Source: Candidatus Gastranaerophilales bacterium (lineage in GTDB: Bacteria; Cyanobacteriota; Vampirovibrionia; Gastranaerophilales; Gastranaerophilaceae). Taken from it: a DNA stretch of 30,733 nt. The stretch covers positions 1 through 30,733 of the forward strand of contig CAAGGG010000045.1 of NCBI GenBank assembly GCA_900769355.1, in the 5' to 3' direction. Numbering within the stretch: position 1 is the first letter of the stretch; each line of letters begins with the position of its first letter. Under the pieces are notes generated by a model. The model saw nothing but the letters and a program-made list of their open reading frames with translations, was not told where the DNA came from and made no database searches. Below are positions 22,749 through 30,733 of the stretch, piece after piece. Both the position numbers and the translations under genes were made by a program.

Positions 22749-23051
22749 TTAAATTTTTATCAACAAAAATCTGCTGTCTTTTAGTGCCAAAACCTTGTGT
22801 TCTGTATCTTTTTTGAACATTAAAATTTCGCCTTTTTCAACTTTAAATTTTTCTGCGTCAAAGTGAAGTTCGATTTCCCCATCAACAACTATTACCGCCG
22901 CATCACAAATTGATGTGTGAGTATCAATAATTTCTTCTTTTTTCAACGAAACAATCGACAAACTACTGTCGTTGTGCTCCATTAGGGTTTCTTTTTCGAA
23001 TTTCTTATCAGTTGTGCCAAGTTCTTTTACTTTTAATACGTTATAAAACAT
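22749..23051 (-). CDS. Small single-domain cupin protein
   Basis: 100 residues, with a strong ribosome binding site (AAGGAGGG). The beta-barrel pattern of cupin_2 is visible: an N-terminal strand set, then DTHTSICDAAVIVVDGEIEL, E-K-G-E-I-L-M-F, and D-T-E-H-K-V-L-A. The His in DTHTS and the one in TEHKV are in the positions of the metal ligands, though the first motif is less than complete, so metal binding is not certain. The substrate is unknown. It follows metG on the same strand, 82 bases after its stop. Confidence 0.8.
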   Translation of the reverse strand: MFYNVLKVKELGTTDKKFEKETLMEHNDSSLSIVSLKKEEIIDTHTSICDAAVIVVDGEIELHFDAEKFKVEKGEILMFKKDTEHKVLALKDSRFLLIKI

Positions 23052-23133
23052 TTTTCCCTCCTTAATTTTAAACTACACGTTCATTTTAAGAAGGGAAAAA
23101 TAATTTTTTATCCGACTTTCGGGCAATATATTT

Positions 23134-24693
23134 TTATTTTTTAGCTGATTTGTCCGCAAGTTCAGAATCGACTCTCAAAAATACCGGTTTGATATCTTCT
23201 TTTTCGATAAGTTTTCCAAGCTTGATGTTGTCAGCTTTCAAATCGTCAAGTTTTGTATTTAAGTCAAATGATAATTGTTTAGCCATATCAGCTGCGATAT
23301 TCGGGCAGTACGGGTAAATCAATGATGCGATTATACACATAATGTCAAGAACATTTACCAAAACTTGACCGCATTCTGTCATTTTTTCTTCTTTTGCCAA
23401 AGTCCAAGGTGCATTGTCTTGAACATATTTGTTAGTCATATCAACAAGCGAATTTATTGCAAGAGCGGCTTCTGAAATTTCAAAGTTATCAAAATGATTT
23501 TTTACAATTTGAACTGTGCCCAAAGCCTTTTTCGCAAGCGGATTTTCAGCCTTGAACTCAGCTTTAACTTCGCCATCAAAATATTTAACCAACATAGAAA
23601 GAGTTCTGTTCAAAAGATTTCCCATACTGTTTGCAAGGTGTGCGTTGACTTTTTCCTTGAAGTCGTTGTCGGAATAATTTCCGTCACGCCCACAAGGTGC
23701 AGATGACGCCATATAATATCTGAACGCGTCAGGATTTTCAAGGTTAAAAGTCTCCAAAATAGATGTTGGAGAAATTACATTGCCCAAAGATTTTGACATT
23801 TTTGATTCGTCAATAGTAATCCAACCATGAGCGAAAATATGTTTTGGTAACGGCAAATCCAAAGCCATCAAGAATGCCGGCCAGTAGATACTGTGGAATT
23901 TCAAAATATCTTTACCGATTACGTGAACATCTGCAGGCCAATATTTTTTGAATTTTTCAGACGGATTTTCTGTATCGTAACCGAGTGCCGTAATATAGTT
24001 TGAAAGTGCGTCAATCCAAACATAGATTGATTGTTCAGGATCTGACAAAACATCAATACCCCATTGAACATTTGATTTTGCACGAGAAACAGAGATATCC
24101 TGAATATCTTCCAACTGATTCAAAACCTCATTAGCTCTGAATTCCGGCAAAATAAAATCAGGGTGATCCTTAATATATTTAATGATTGCATCTTTGTATT
24201 TTGAAAGTTTGAAGAAATAATTTTCTTCCTTAACAACTTCCGGTTTCTTCTGGTGATCAGGGCAAAGACCGTCTTCTGTCAAGTCTTTCGGATTCAAAAA
24301 ACACTCACAACCTGTACAGTACAAACCTTCATAAGAATTTTTGTAGATATCACCTTGTGCCAAAAGTTTTTCAAAAATATGTTGAACAATTTTTTCGTGA
24401 GCTTCGTCAGTGGTTCTGATAAACTGTGAATAGTTGATATCAAGAGCTTTCCAAGCATCTTTGAATTTTTGTGAGTTTGCATCACAAAGTTCTTTCGGAC
24501 TAATGCCCTTGCTTGCTGCTGTTTTTTGGATTTTGATACCGTGTTCGTCAGTTCCTGTAAGCATATATACGTCATTACAACGTTGTGTATAATGTCTTGT
24601 AATAATATCAGACAAGATTTTTTCGTAAGCGTGACCGATATGTGGAGCACCGTTTACGTAGTCAATTGCTGTTGTTAAATAAAATTTTTCCAT
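23134..24693 (-). CDS. metG: Methionyl-tRNA synthetase
   Basis: 519 residues, the length of forms without the C-terminal tRNA-binding (dimerisation) domain. Class I motifs are clear: GAPHIGH (H18-H21) and K298MSKS302. The knuckle region near 125-150 has CTGCECF and a later CPDH, in which Cys and His could hold one zinc. It charges initiator and elongator tRNA-Met in the cytoplasm. GGAG precedes the ATG. It follows the glycosyltransferase gene with a 48-base gap. Confidence 0.95.
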   Translation of the reverse strand: MEKFYLTTAIDYVNGAPHIGHAYEKILSDIITRHYTQRCNDVYMLTGTDEHGIKIQKTAASKGISPKELCDANSQKFKDAWKALDINYSQFIRTTDEAHEKIVQHIFEKLLAQGDIYKNSYEGLYCTGCECFLNPKDLTEDGLCPDHQKKPEVVKEENYFFKLSKYKDAIIKYIKDHPDFILPEFRANEVLNQLEDIQDISVSRAKSNVQWGIDVLSDPEQSIYVWIDALSNYITALGYDTENPSEKFKKYWPADVHVIGKDILKFHSIYWPAFLMALDLPLPKHIFAHGWITIDESKMSKSLGNVISPTSILETFNLENPDAFRYYMASSAPCGRDGNYSDNDFKEKVNAHLANSMGNLLNRTLSMLVKYFDGEVKAEFKAENPLAKKALGTVQIVKNHFDNFEISEAALAINSLVDMTNKYVQDNAPWTLAKEEKMTECGQVLVNVLDIMCIIASLIYPYCPNIAADMAKQLSFDLNTKLDDLKADNIKLGKLIEKEDIKPVFLRVDSELADKSAKK

Positions 24694-24741
24694 TTTTTCT
24701 CCATTATTCTTTCAATGTTTTTAGTTTAGCATAAAAAGATT

Positions 24742-26385
24742 TTATTTTCGCTTAAAAATCAAATACCTGAATTCGTTACCGATAACCGTTTGAAATTCGT
24801 AGTTATTTTGAACAAATCCGCAGAATTCCAACGCATAATCCTGACAAATATATCTGAAATAATAATCTTTCATATCAAGGTTATTAAAAATCACAAATTC
24901 AGGCAATTTTTCTTTGTAGTGATTAATAATTTTTTCTTCGCCAAATGTTTCTGTGTAAAGCGGCAAAAGCGAATTGTAATAATCATCAGAACGCCTTTGA
25001 GCAAGAAAATTAATCGTCATTCCCTCGGGGAAAATCACGATTTTGTCGTCTTGTTTAGTGTTTTTATTGATAAAATCGATTAACTGATTTGAACTTTCGG
25101 CAAGAGAATTTTCAGTGAAAATCGAGCCGAGTGGAGTTGAAACCTTATGATTTGCAAGGCTCAACGAGTTTAAGTTTGTCAAAAGAATAACTAAACTTAC
25201 CACAAGTACGTAAATCCCAGCCATTTTTTCGAGTTTTAGCGGAAGATATTTGAAAATTAGCGCAAATAACGCAACCAAAGCAATAGATACATAATAATTT
25301 CCATAACTACCCAAAAGCAATACCCAAAAAACTTTTGCGCACACTGCAATTGTTGAAACTCCGAGTAAAACTAATTTGAAATCCACATCGATTTTCTTTG
25401 TTACGGTTTTGAAAATCTGAATTCCATACAAAATGAAAATCAAAATCGGCAAAAATCCAAAAGAATATTTTCCATCAAACATTATGAAAAACAAAACCCA
25501 ACCAACTATGCCTAAAAGTATTGATAGGACTCGTTTTTTGCCAAACAAACAGCAGCTTGAAAGAATCGCGCCAAACGGAATTGCAAATTTCAAAAACAAA
25601 GTGAAAACCGTCATCGGGACTTTTGGGTGAAAATAAATTCCGCTGTTCTGGTAAAAATAAATCAATGTCTTGCTTTTCGCCATCAAAGATGTAGTTGCAA
25701 GTGAGTTTATAAGGCTTTCAACTCTCAATCCTTGTTCAAATAATATGCCAAAGCTCAAAATCGGCATAATTGCAAATGCCCAAAGTGCTTTCCAGTTTTT
25801 TGACCTTACAATTATTGCCAAAATAATGAATGCGTAGAGTAAAAAGTCGTATTTGCAAGTTACGGCAACTCCTCCCAAAAACGAGCTGATACAAAGGTTT
25901 TGCACATTTTTATCATCAGAAAATTTCAACAAAAAATAAAGCGAAAACAAAAATGCAATCAATCCGTACAAGACAGCCCAAGAATATGGAAAATGGAAGT
26001 TGAAAAGGCTTGTGGTTGCAACTCCGATAGCTATTGTGAAAACTCCGATTGCAAAGCTCAAAAACTTTGACAAAAACTTTTGTGCAACAAGATAAATTCC
26101 ACTAACCACTAAAATTGAACAGCAAGCACCAATTCCGTAAAGCGTTGATAACTTAGCCCCAAAAACCATGTACCACAACGCGTTTATCTGATACGCCAAA
26201 GGCCCGTAAATATTGAACAAATCCTTATACAAAACTTTTCCGCTCAAAATTTCTTGCGGATAATAAACTTCACGCCCAAAATCAATCAATATTCCAGAAT
26301 AATGACCAAGAAACATAAAAAGCCCTACAAGGCACAATAGCCACAATATTACGAGAAATTTATTTTCAATAAAAAAGTCTTTCAT
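24742..26385 (-). CDS. GT-C fold membrane glycosyltransferase (ArnT/PMT-like, GT39/83 group)
   Basis: 547 residues with roughly a dozen membrane helices. The first outer loop carries the group's pattern: DFGREVYYPQEILSGKVLYK, followed by D-L-F-N-I-Y-G-P-L-A-Y. In the family an acidic residue of this loop is catalytic. A soluble C-terminal part starts near residue 420. Members transfer sugars from polyprenyl-phosphate donors to lipids or proteins on the outer face of the inner membrane; donor and acceptor are unknown here. There is no ribosome binding site. metG lies 48 bases downstream. Confidence 0.75.
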   Translation of the reverse strand: MKDFFIENKFLVILWLLCLVGLFMFLGHYSGILIDFGREVYYPQEILSGKVLYKDLFNIYGPLAYQINALWYMVFGAKLSTLYGIGACCSILVVSGIYLVAQKFLSKFLSFAIGVFTIAIGVATTSLFNFHFPYSWAVLYGLIAFLFSLYFLLKFSDDKNVQNLCISSFLGGVAVTCKYDFLLYAFIILAIIVRSKNWKALWAFAIMPILSFGILFEQGLRVESLINSLATTSLMAKSKTLIYFYQNSGIYFHPKVPMTVFTLFLKFAIPFGAILSSCCLFGKKRVLSILLGIVGWVLFFIMFDGKYSFGFLPILIFILYGIQIFKTVTKKIDVDFKLVLLGVSTIAVCAKVFWVLLLGSYGNYYVSIALVALFALIFKYLPLKLEKMAGIYVLVVSLVILLTNLNSLSLANHKVSTPLGSIFTENSLAESSNQLIDFINKNTKQDDKIVIFPEGMTINFLAQRRSDDYYNSLLPLYTETFGEEKIINHYKEKLPEFVIFNNLDMKDYYFRYICQDYALEFCGFVQNNYEFQTVIGNEFRYLIFKRK

Positions 26386-26476
26386 ATTACAAAATTTAAC
26401 AAATAAACACTAAAAAAGCAATTTTACTGGCAAAATATCTTTTATATAGATAAGGTAGAAAATAAAGGGTTATATT

Positions 26477-26920
26477 ATGTCTTGTAATTGGGCAGGTAAT
26501 TTGGATATGTTGGCACAAAACGGAGTTATTGATTTTGACGGGGCATCGTATATTATGGGTCAACCTCTGAGATATGTCGGAAATCCGACAAATCCTAATC
26601 CTTTCAACGGTCAACCGCCTACAATGACCAATTTGAACCAACCAAAAATTGATGAATTTAAAATGAGTGGCGACAAAAAAGATGTTGCAAAACCTTCATC
26701 TTGGAAAAAATGGGCATTCGGAGCACTTGCGCTTGGAGCTTTAATTTTCGGGGGTTTTAAATTCAAATCAAAACTCGTTCCATGGGCAAAAAATGCTTGG
26801 AGCAAATTGAATTTTAAATCCGTAGGGAACTGGATTTCTAACAAAGCAAAATCGGTTGGCAGCTTTTTCAAGAAAGGTTGGAACTGGTTCACAGGACTTT
26901 TTAAATCCAAAAAACCGTAA
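26477..26920 (+). CDS. Small cationic membrane protein with a Trp/Lys-rich amphipathic tail
   Basis: 147 residues with AAGGGT upstream of the ATG. The N-terminal 60 residues are polar, Asn/Pro-rich and carry a single Cys. A hydrophobic helix (WAFGALALGALIFGGFKF, about 78-95) follows, then about 50 residues in which Trp, Phe and Lys alternate in short amphipathic units (WAKNAWSKL, VGNWISNKAKSVGSFFKK, GWNWFTGLFKSKK). The tail is strongly basic. I recognise no family. The tail resembles membrane-active peptides, but that is inference. It converges on the zeta-toxin unit with three bases between stops. Confidence 0.65.
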   Translation: MSCNWAGNLDMLAQNGVIDFDGASYIMGQPLRYVGNPTNPNPFNGQPPTMTNLNQPKIDEFKMSGDKKDVAKPSSWKKWAFGALALGALIFGGFKFKSKLVPWAKNAWSKLNFKSVGNWISNKAKSVGSFFKKGWNWFTGLFKSKKP

Positions 26921-26923
26921 ATA

Positions 26924-27118
26924 CTAATCGTTAAGTATATTTCTAGCTATATTTAAAAGATTTTCGTTGTTCTTCATTTTTGGAAAAGCTTTTTTTAGAA
27001 GTTCTACAAGCTTAGTTTCATTTATTTCTAAGTGATAGTCATATTTATTGTTTGATTTTGCAATTTGTGCAGCAATTGTGTACATATTTTGTAATTCTAA
27101 GGCTTCTTTATATCTCAT
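26924..27118 (-). CDS. Small helical protein downstream of the zeta-toxin-like gene (candidate antitoxin)
   Basis: 64 residues, all helical, no membrane segment. Its ATG lies inside the end of the upstream gene (11-base overlap), where AAGGAG also serves as its ribosome binding site, so translation is coupled. The order here is toxin then small partner, the reverse of the classical epsilon-zeta order. I recognise no antitoxin family; the role rests on position only. Confidence 0.6.
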   Translation of the reverse strand: MRYKEALELQNMYTIAAQIAKSNNKYDYHLEINETKLVELLKKAFPKMKNNENLLNIARNILND

Positions 27119-27713
27119 TTATTTCTCCTTGTGAAATATTTAAAATATTCATAAAATTATTTTGTATTTCTTCATTTATTATTTCTATTTTGTCTTTTTC
27201 GCCTAATGAAACAATTACAGGAGCATAATTATAACCATTATAGAATAATATCCATTCATCAACAATAAACCTATATTCATTCCAAAATTTTGTTATACTT
27301 TTATAGTAACGTCTTATTATATCTTCTTCTGGAACATTATGCCCACCATTTTTAACTCTTTGTTTTACTCTTTCTATACAAGTTGCACAATTTGGCAAAA
27401 AAGAATAAACTAAAATAATTTTATAATCTAAATTTTTAGCTTTTTCAATTATTCTTATTATATTATTTCCAGAAAGAGTTGATTCAACCGCAAAAGAATA
27501 TTCATTTTTAAAATATTCATTTAATCGTCTAAAATATATTTTGCCTGCACTTATAGGTACACTATTTATTGCATTTGGCGAGATTTCTTTTGCAATTTCA
27601 TCAGCATTTAAAAATTTAAGCTGTTTTTCTTTTAATAAAACTTTTGCCAAAGTGCTCTTGCCGCTACCGTTTGCACCTGCAATTATATACAATTCTTTTT
27701 TGCAATTATTCAT
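27108..27713 (-). CDS. Zeta-toxin-like P-loop kinase
   Basis: 201 residues. Walker A is GANGSGKST (13-21), then L-N-A-D38-E-I, the Asp of the zeta active site, and V-E77-S-T-L-S-G. R-V-K-N-G-G-H-N-V-P-E-E-D-I-I-R-R is the lid-like block that is typical of this family. Zeta toxins phosphorylate UDP-N-acetylglucosamine and block cell-wall synthesis; shorter family members of about 200 residues are less studied and may act on another substrate. The gene is noticeably richer in A/T and in ATA codons than its neighbours, which suggests transfer. TAAAAT lies six bases before the ATG. Confidence 0.82.
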   Translation of the reverse strand: MNNCKKELYIIAGANGSGKSTLAKVLLKEKQLKFLNADEIAKEISPNAINSVPISAGKIYFRRLNEYFKNEYSFAVESTLSGNNIIRIIEKAKNLDYKIILVYSFLPNCATCIERVKQRVKNGGHNVPEEDIIRRYYKSITKFWNEYRFIVDEWILFYNGYNYAPVIVSLGEKDKIEIINEEIQNNFMNILNISQGEINEI

Positions 27714-27719
27714 ATATGT

Positions 27720-27725
27720 ATTTTA
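27720..27725 (-). promoter_or_regulatory. -10-like TAAAAT six bases before the zeta-like start
   Basis: GATAAAAT-ACATAT-ATG on the minus strand with no ribosome binding site, as seen at other starts in this window. Confidence 0.4.
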
Positions 27726-27798
27726 TCATACTATATTTTTTTTACAATAAAATAATAGAAATAAATTAAACAAATGATGACTTTTTTTGTAGCACAAT

Positions 27799-27804
27799 TA
27801 TAAT
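27799..27804 (+). promoter_or_regulatory. -10 TATAAT six bases before the 27811 start
   Basis: Perfect TATAAT, then TATGGT, then ATG. A transcript starting seven bases after the hexamer would start at the A of the ATG. A weak -35 (ATGACT) is at about 27777-27782. Confidence 0.5.
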
Positions 27805-27810
27805 TATGGT

Positions 27811-28482
27811 ATGAAGAAGTTAGCTGTTTTGTTTTTAGTTTTAATAATGACAACATCAAGTTGTTTTGCTTGGGGTTGGAAAAAGAAAGACTCAGCCAAA
27901 GTCGACACATCACAAGTTGAGGTTCAGCCTGACGGACGCGGTTACCTCGGTACACTTCCTGATGTTTCTAAAAACTTCAAAACAAACGAACCAAAGATCA
28001 GCAAACCACTTGTTGAGGCAACGAAAAATTTCAATTCGTCACAAGAAATCAAACCTGTTCCTCGTGAAAATCCTGCATTCGTTAACATTATTCTTAAACA
28101 AGACAAAACTTCACCATATATAAACGAACTTAACGAAGATATATTACCGCAACTCGAAAATCTTCTTTTATGCATTGAAAAAAAATATGACGTTCAAAAA
28201 TTCAACGCAAAAGCTTATTTTTTCAACAAATCAGTTGAATATTTGGCAGAAAAATATAACGGAAAACCTGAAAGTCACTATGTTTCATTTGTAAAACTTC
28301 AGGAATTGAGTTCGCATACAAAATCAGTTGCAACACTTCGCCAAGAAGCCGAAAAATATAAACCATATTTGGCATACACAGGTGCCGGATATTTGTATAA
28401 TGAAAATGTCATCGCTCAACAATTGGATTATTTAAAAACCGAAATTGAAGAAACAATAGTTGTTGTTAAAGAAGCAAGATAG
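27811..28482 (+). CDS. Exported protein of unknown function
   Basis: 223 residues. The signal peptide runs to about Ala20 (MKKLAVLFLVLIMTTSSCFA|W), with a Cys at 18 that does not fit a lipobox well. The mature protein has a Lys/Asp-rich polar segment, a Pro-containing stretch with a GRGYLGTLPD-type turn, and then a helical C-terminal half (about 105-223) with many Glu and Lys residues. It is probably periplasmic. No family is recognised. No ribosome binding site; the TATAAT at 27799-27804 sits just before the start. Confidence 0.75.
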   Translation: MKKLAVLFLVLIMTTSSCFAWGWKKKDSAKVDTSQVEVQPDGRGYLGTLPDVSKNFKTNEPKISKPLVEATKNFNSSQEIKPVPRENPAFVNIILKQDKTSPYINELNEDILPQLENLLLCIEKKYDVQKFNAKAYFFNKSVEYLAEKYNGKPESHYVSFVKLQELSSHTKSVATLRQEAEKYKPYLAYTGAGYLYNENVIAQQLDYLKTEIEETIVVVKEAR

Positions 28483-28484
28483 GG

Positions 28485-28535
28485 GTGGATTTTTGTCGGC
28501 TTGGTAGAGCCGACCTACAATTTGACTACCTACTT
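28485..28535. repeat. Hairpin between convergent genes
   Basis: GTCGGCT and AGCCGAC (about 28496-28513) form a stem with a short loop between the ends of the exported-protein gene and the PiT gene. No T run follows on either strand, so terminator function is doubtful. Confidence 0.35.
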
Positions 28536-29549
28536 TTATACAATTTTATAAATCAAAAAGTAAATAATTGATGAGATAATCATACAAGCTGGAATTGTCA
28601 CAACCCAAGCGATTACGATATTTCCAACAATTCTCCATTTTACGGCATGCGCATGGAAAGTTGATCCTACACCCATAATTGCAGTTGAAATTACGTGAGT
28701 TGTGCTCAACGGAATACCAAAATGAGAAGCTGTCAAAATCAAGCCCGCAGCTGATGTTTCTGCTGCAAAACCGTGAATTGGTTTAAGCTTAATGATTTTA
28801 TGTCCCATTGTTTTAATAATTTTCCAACCACCATTCATTGTTCCTGCCGCCATTGTCAATGCACAAGCAATGATTACGTATAGTGGAATTTCGAAACCGC
28901 CTTGCGGATCAGGAGAAAGTACTCCAGCGGCAAGCAATGCTAAAGTAATTATACCCATTGTTTTTTGAGCGTCATTTGAGCCATGACTTAGTGCCATCAT
29001 GCCGGCTGATAATAATTGTAATTTTCTAAATTGCTTATTTACAGTGTTTGGAGTTTCTCTAAGAATAATTACAACCCAAGCGATTAAAAGCATTAGTGTA
29101 AATCCAACGCAAAATCCTAACATTGGAGATGTAAACATCGGAATTATTACCTTGTCCATCAATGTGTGGAAGTGAACAACACTTGTCCCGGCTTTTACAA
29201 TAGCAGCACCTAAAAGTCCACCGATTAGTGCGTGAGATGAACTTGAAGGAAGTCCCAACCACCAAGTAAATAAGTTCCAAATAACAGCAGCAAGTAAAGC
29301 ACAAAAAATTACAGTCAACGTAATCATGTCGGCATTTACAATTCCTGCCCCGATTGTTTTTGCAACGTGTGTTCCCGTCAACGCTCCAATAAATTCAAGG
29401 CTTGCGCCAAATAATACGGCTTGTTTTGGAGATAAAACTTTTGTCGATACAACCGTTGCGATAGCATTTGCACAATCGTGAAACCCGTTTATAAATTCAA
29501 ATGCAAGTGCAACAGCAATTACAGCTATTAATATTAAAATTGTTATCAT
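28536..29549 (-). CDS. PiT family low-affinity inorganic phosphate transporter
   Basis: 337 residues with about ten membrane helices. Both PiT signatures are present: EFINGFHDCANAIATVVSTK near residues 18-37 and the repeat ALSHGSNDAQKTMG (about 187-200). These transporters take up metal phosphate with protons or sodium. A DUF47 protein is encoded upstream on the same strand (29660-30301), the usual partner, so this is a phosphate-uptake unit. The 110-base gap between the two carries a small inverted repeat. Confidence 0.93.
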   Translation of the reverse strand: MITILILIAVIAVALAFEFINGFHDCANAIATVVSTKVLSPKQAVLFGASLEFIGALTGTHVAKTIGAGIVNADMITLTVIFCALLAAVIWNLFTWWLGLPSSSSHALIGGLLGAAIVKAGTSVVHFHTLMDKVIIPMFTSPMLGFCVGFTLMLLIAWVVIILRETPNTVNKQFRKLQLLSAGMMALSHGSNDAQKTMGIITLALLAAGVLSPDPQGGFEIPLYVIIACALTMAAGTMNGGWKIIKTMGHKIIKLKPIHGFAAETSAAGLILTASHFGIPLSTTHVISTAIMGVGSTFHAHAVKWRIVGNIVIAWVVTIPACMIISSIIYFLIYKIV

Positions 29550-29618
29550 TGATTTTTATTTTTATCCTTAATTCTTTTCGTTATTGTCGCTTGTCGCAGC
29601 TATTATGAACATTTTTAC

Positions 29619-29645
29619 GTCATTCTGAGCGACCTGCGAAGAATT
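29619..29645. repeat. CATTCTGA-type palindromic repeat
   Basis: GTCATTCTGAGC, then GACCTGC, then GAAGAAT: the ATTCT/AGAAT ends pair. It resembles the ends of the element at 17152-17222 and lies in the gap between DUF47 and PiT genes. Confidence 0.4.
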
Positions 29646-29659
29646 TTGCCAGAGCTTGA

Positions 29660-30301
29660 TTATGACTGTTTCAAAACTACATTCAAAATAGTATCTGTAA
29701 CATAGAAACAAGCATCAAAGGCGTTTTCAATCTCTTTGTACATATCTCTGAGTTTGATAACTTCAAGAGCTTCATATTTGCCTGAGAAAAGGTTGCCCAT
29801 AGCACGACGATGAATTTCGTCCCCGTGAGCTTCAATTTCTTTCATCTCAATATTTAATTTGGTAATTTTTTCAACATCAGAAACTTTTTTGAACAATTTT
29901 ACAATTTCAGCAAGCTTATCAGTTGCTTGAACCAAAGTTAAAGCCTGTTCTTTCATTTCATCAGTGTAGTCGTTTAATCTATACACTTCTAAATTCAAGC
30001 AGGCTTTTACGATTTTTTTAGTAATTTTATTTAATTGTACTGCGATTGTCTGAATATCTTCTCGTTCAATCGGCGTGATAAAACTTTTATTCAACTGTTT
30101 TAAAACAGCTTTGTATGAAAGTTTTCCTTTTTTCTTATATTTAAGAGCTTTTTCTCTGTACTCATCAGTTAATTTGTCATGCATAATTTTGTCATAAAGT
30201 CTTGCTGTTTTCTGGCAAATCTCTGCACTATCCTGAAAATAAGTGAAAAACATTTTATCTTCCGGTGGCATGATATATGACATCAAGTTGAATTTTGGCA
30301 T
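29660..30301 (-). CDS. DUF47 / PhoU-like PiT accessory protein
   Basis: 213 residues from the ATG at 30301, which follows GGAAGG and begins MPKFNLMSYIMPPEDKMFF, the family's typical opening. An upstream in-frame ATG at 30349 has no such support. The remainder is helical bundle sequence with the characteristic E-I-E-A-H-G-D-E-I-H-R-R block near residue 155-167 and D-M-Y-K-E-I-E-N-A-F-D near 187-197. These proteins are related to PhoU and are usually encoded with PiT transporters, whose activity they are thought to support. It is the first gene of the pair with the PiT gene. Confidence 0.88.
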   Translation of the reverse strand: MPKFNLMSYIMPPEDKMFFTYFQDSAEICQKTARLYDKIMHDKLTDEYREKALKYKKKGKLSYKAVLKQLNKSFITPIEREDIQTIAVQLNKITKKIVKACLNLEVYRLNDYTDEMKEQALTLVQATDKLAEIVKLFKKVSDVEKITKLNIEMKEIEAHGDEIHRRAMGNLFSGKYEALEVIKLRDMYKEIENAFDACFYVTDTILNVVLKQS

Positions 30302-30733
30302 ATTTACCTTCCTTTGGTTGTAACGTGTTTTAATACACATGCCAAGCATACTTTAAACAAAGATGTTTTAAAATAGTATCGTAACAATTTGTAATTTTAT
30401 GCATTTATTACTTCTTTACTTCTTTAATTATTATGTCCTACGCGGACGGCGGGAACTTTTTATGGAAAAAGTTCCACAAAACCAGCCACACACTTCATTC
30501 ACTAATAACTTGTAAGCTCAACTTGAAACAGCCAAACTCGCGCCACATGAGCGGAGTGCGGAGCTGTTCCCAGAAAACTCAGGCGGTCTGCAAGACTTTT
30601 CTGGGAACACGGAGTCACGTTTAACGCGAATGTGTCTCCACACTCGCAAACAGAACAGCCTATTGAATAACTTTACCGCTCAGACAAAGGCTGTTTTAGT
30701 TATTTGTCTCGCTAACAAGTTATTGTTCATTCC
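30302..30733. other. Gene-free, hairpin-rich right end
   Basis: No gene is supported. Perfect stems: GGAACTTTTT/AAAAAGTTCC (30452-30475, four-base loop) and TGTTCCCAGAAAA/TTTTCTGGGAACA (30565-30577 with 30597-30609). AACAGCC and GGCTGTT also recur as a pair near 30653-30695, and similar TAACTTGTAAGCTC / TAACTTGTTAGCGAG strings occur at both sides in opposite orientations. This looks like a mobile or structured repeat cut by the window end. Confidence 0.5.

Noticed and set aside
28496..28513. Terminator for the exported-protein gene at 27811
   Set aside because: The hairpin is not followed by a T run on either strand.
1..30733. tRNA or rRNA genes
   Set aside because: No T-loop-like GGTTCGAATCC pattern or rRNA core string was seen on either strand by eye; a covariance search would be decisive.

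Overview
The window looks like chromosomal DNA from a low-GC, double-membraned gut-type bacterium. I infer Candidatus Gastranaerophilales (Melainabacteria/Vampirovibrionia) or a close relative. Support for that: low GC throughout, a DUF721/DciA replication protein, class A RNase P RNA, a prepilin-like protein, an exported protein ending in an outer-membrane-type terminal Phe, a filamentous-haemagglutinin-type adhesin, and several exported or membrane proteins I cannot place in any widespread family. No rRNA or tRNA gene was found, and the lineage is an inference from gene character. Both window ends lie in broken or repetitive DNA.

Layout. 1-620: scrap of mobile or regulatory DNA (an XRE repressor piece, a LuxR-type HTH piece, the start of a possible Mu-like transposase). 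831-2088: two small tandem proteins with related C-termini, then a small exported protein. 2130-9882: mostly housekeeping and membrane genes in short divergent or convergent units: BrkB/YihY membrane protein, NrnA-like phosphoesterase, DciA, a DUF2971 protein, a small exported barrel-like protein, PnuC, an unknown multi-pass protein, a GNAT/PAP2 pair, and an XRE regulator with a zinc ribbon. 9934-10169: a 59-bp tandem array. 10580-17073: two very large genes, a 914-residue unknown protein and a 1211-residue exported adhesin with a TPS/haemagglutinin N-domain, a Asp-Thr stalk and a C-terminal PilZ domain. 17231-26385 (all minus): CDF transporter, AlkD-like protein, ispF, ABC-F ATPase, rnpB, prepilin, cupin, metG and a GT-C glycosyltransferase. 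26477-27713: a cationic Trp/Lys-rich small membrane protein and a zeta-toxin-like kinase with a small partner. 27811-30301: an exported protein, then a DUF47/PiT phosphate-uptake pair.

The most unusual locus is 9478-17073. An HTH/zinc-ribbon regulator faces a tandem array that lies upstream of two giant genes, and the second carries an intact-looking c-di-GMP-binding PilZ motif set at the far end of a protein that begins with a signal peptide and has no membrane segment in between. Other recurring signals are -10-like hexamers placed 6-8 nt before start codons, suggesting leaderless mRNAs, and small dispersed or inverted repeats around rnpB and in gaps. All family calls come from reading motifs in the translations; no database search was possible.
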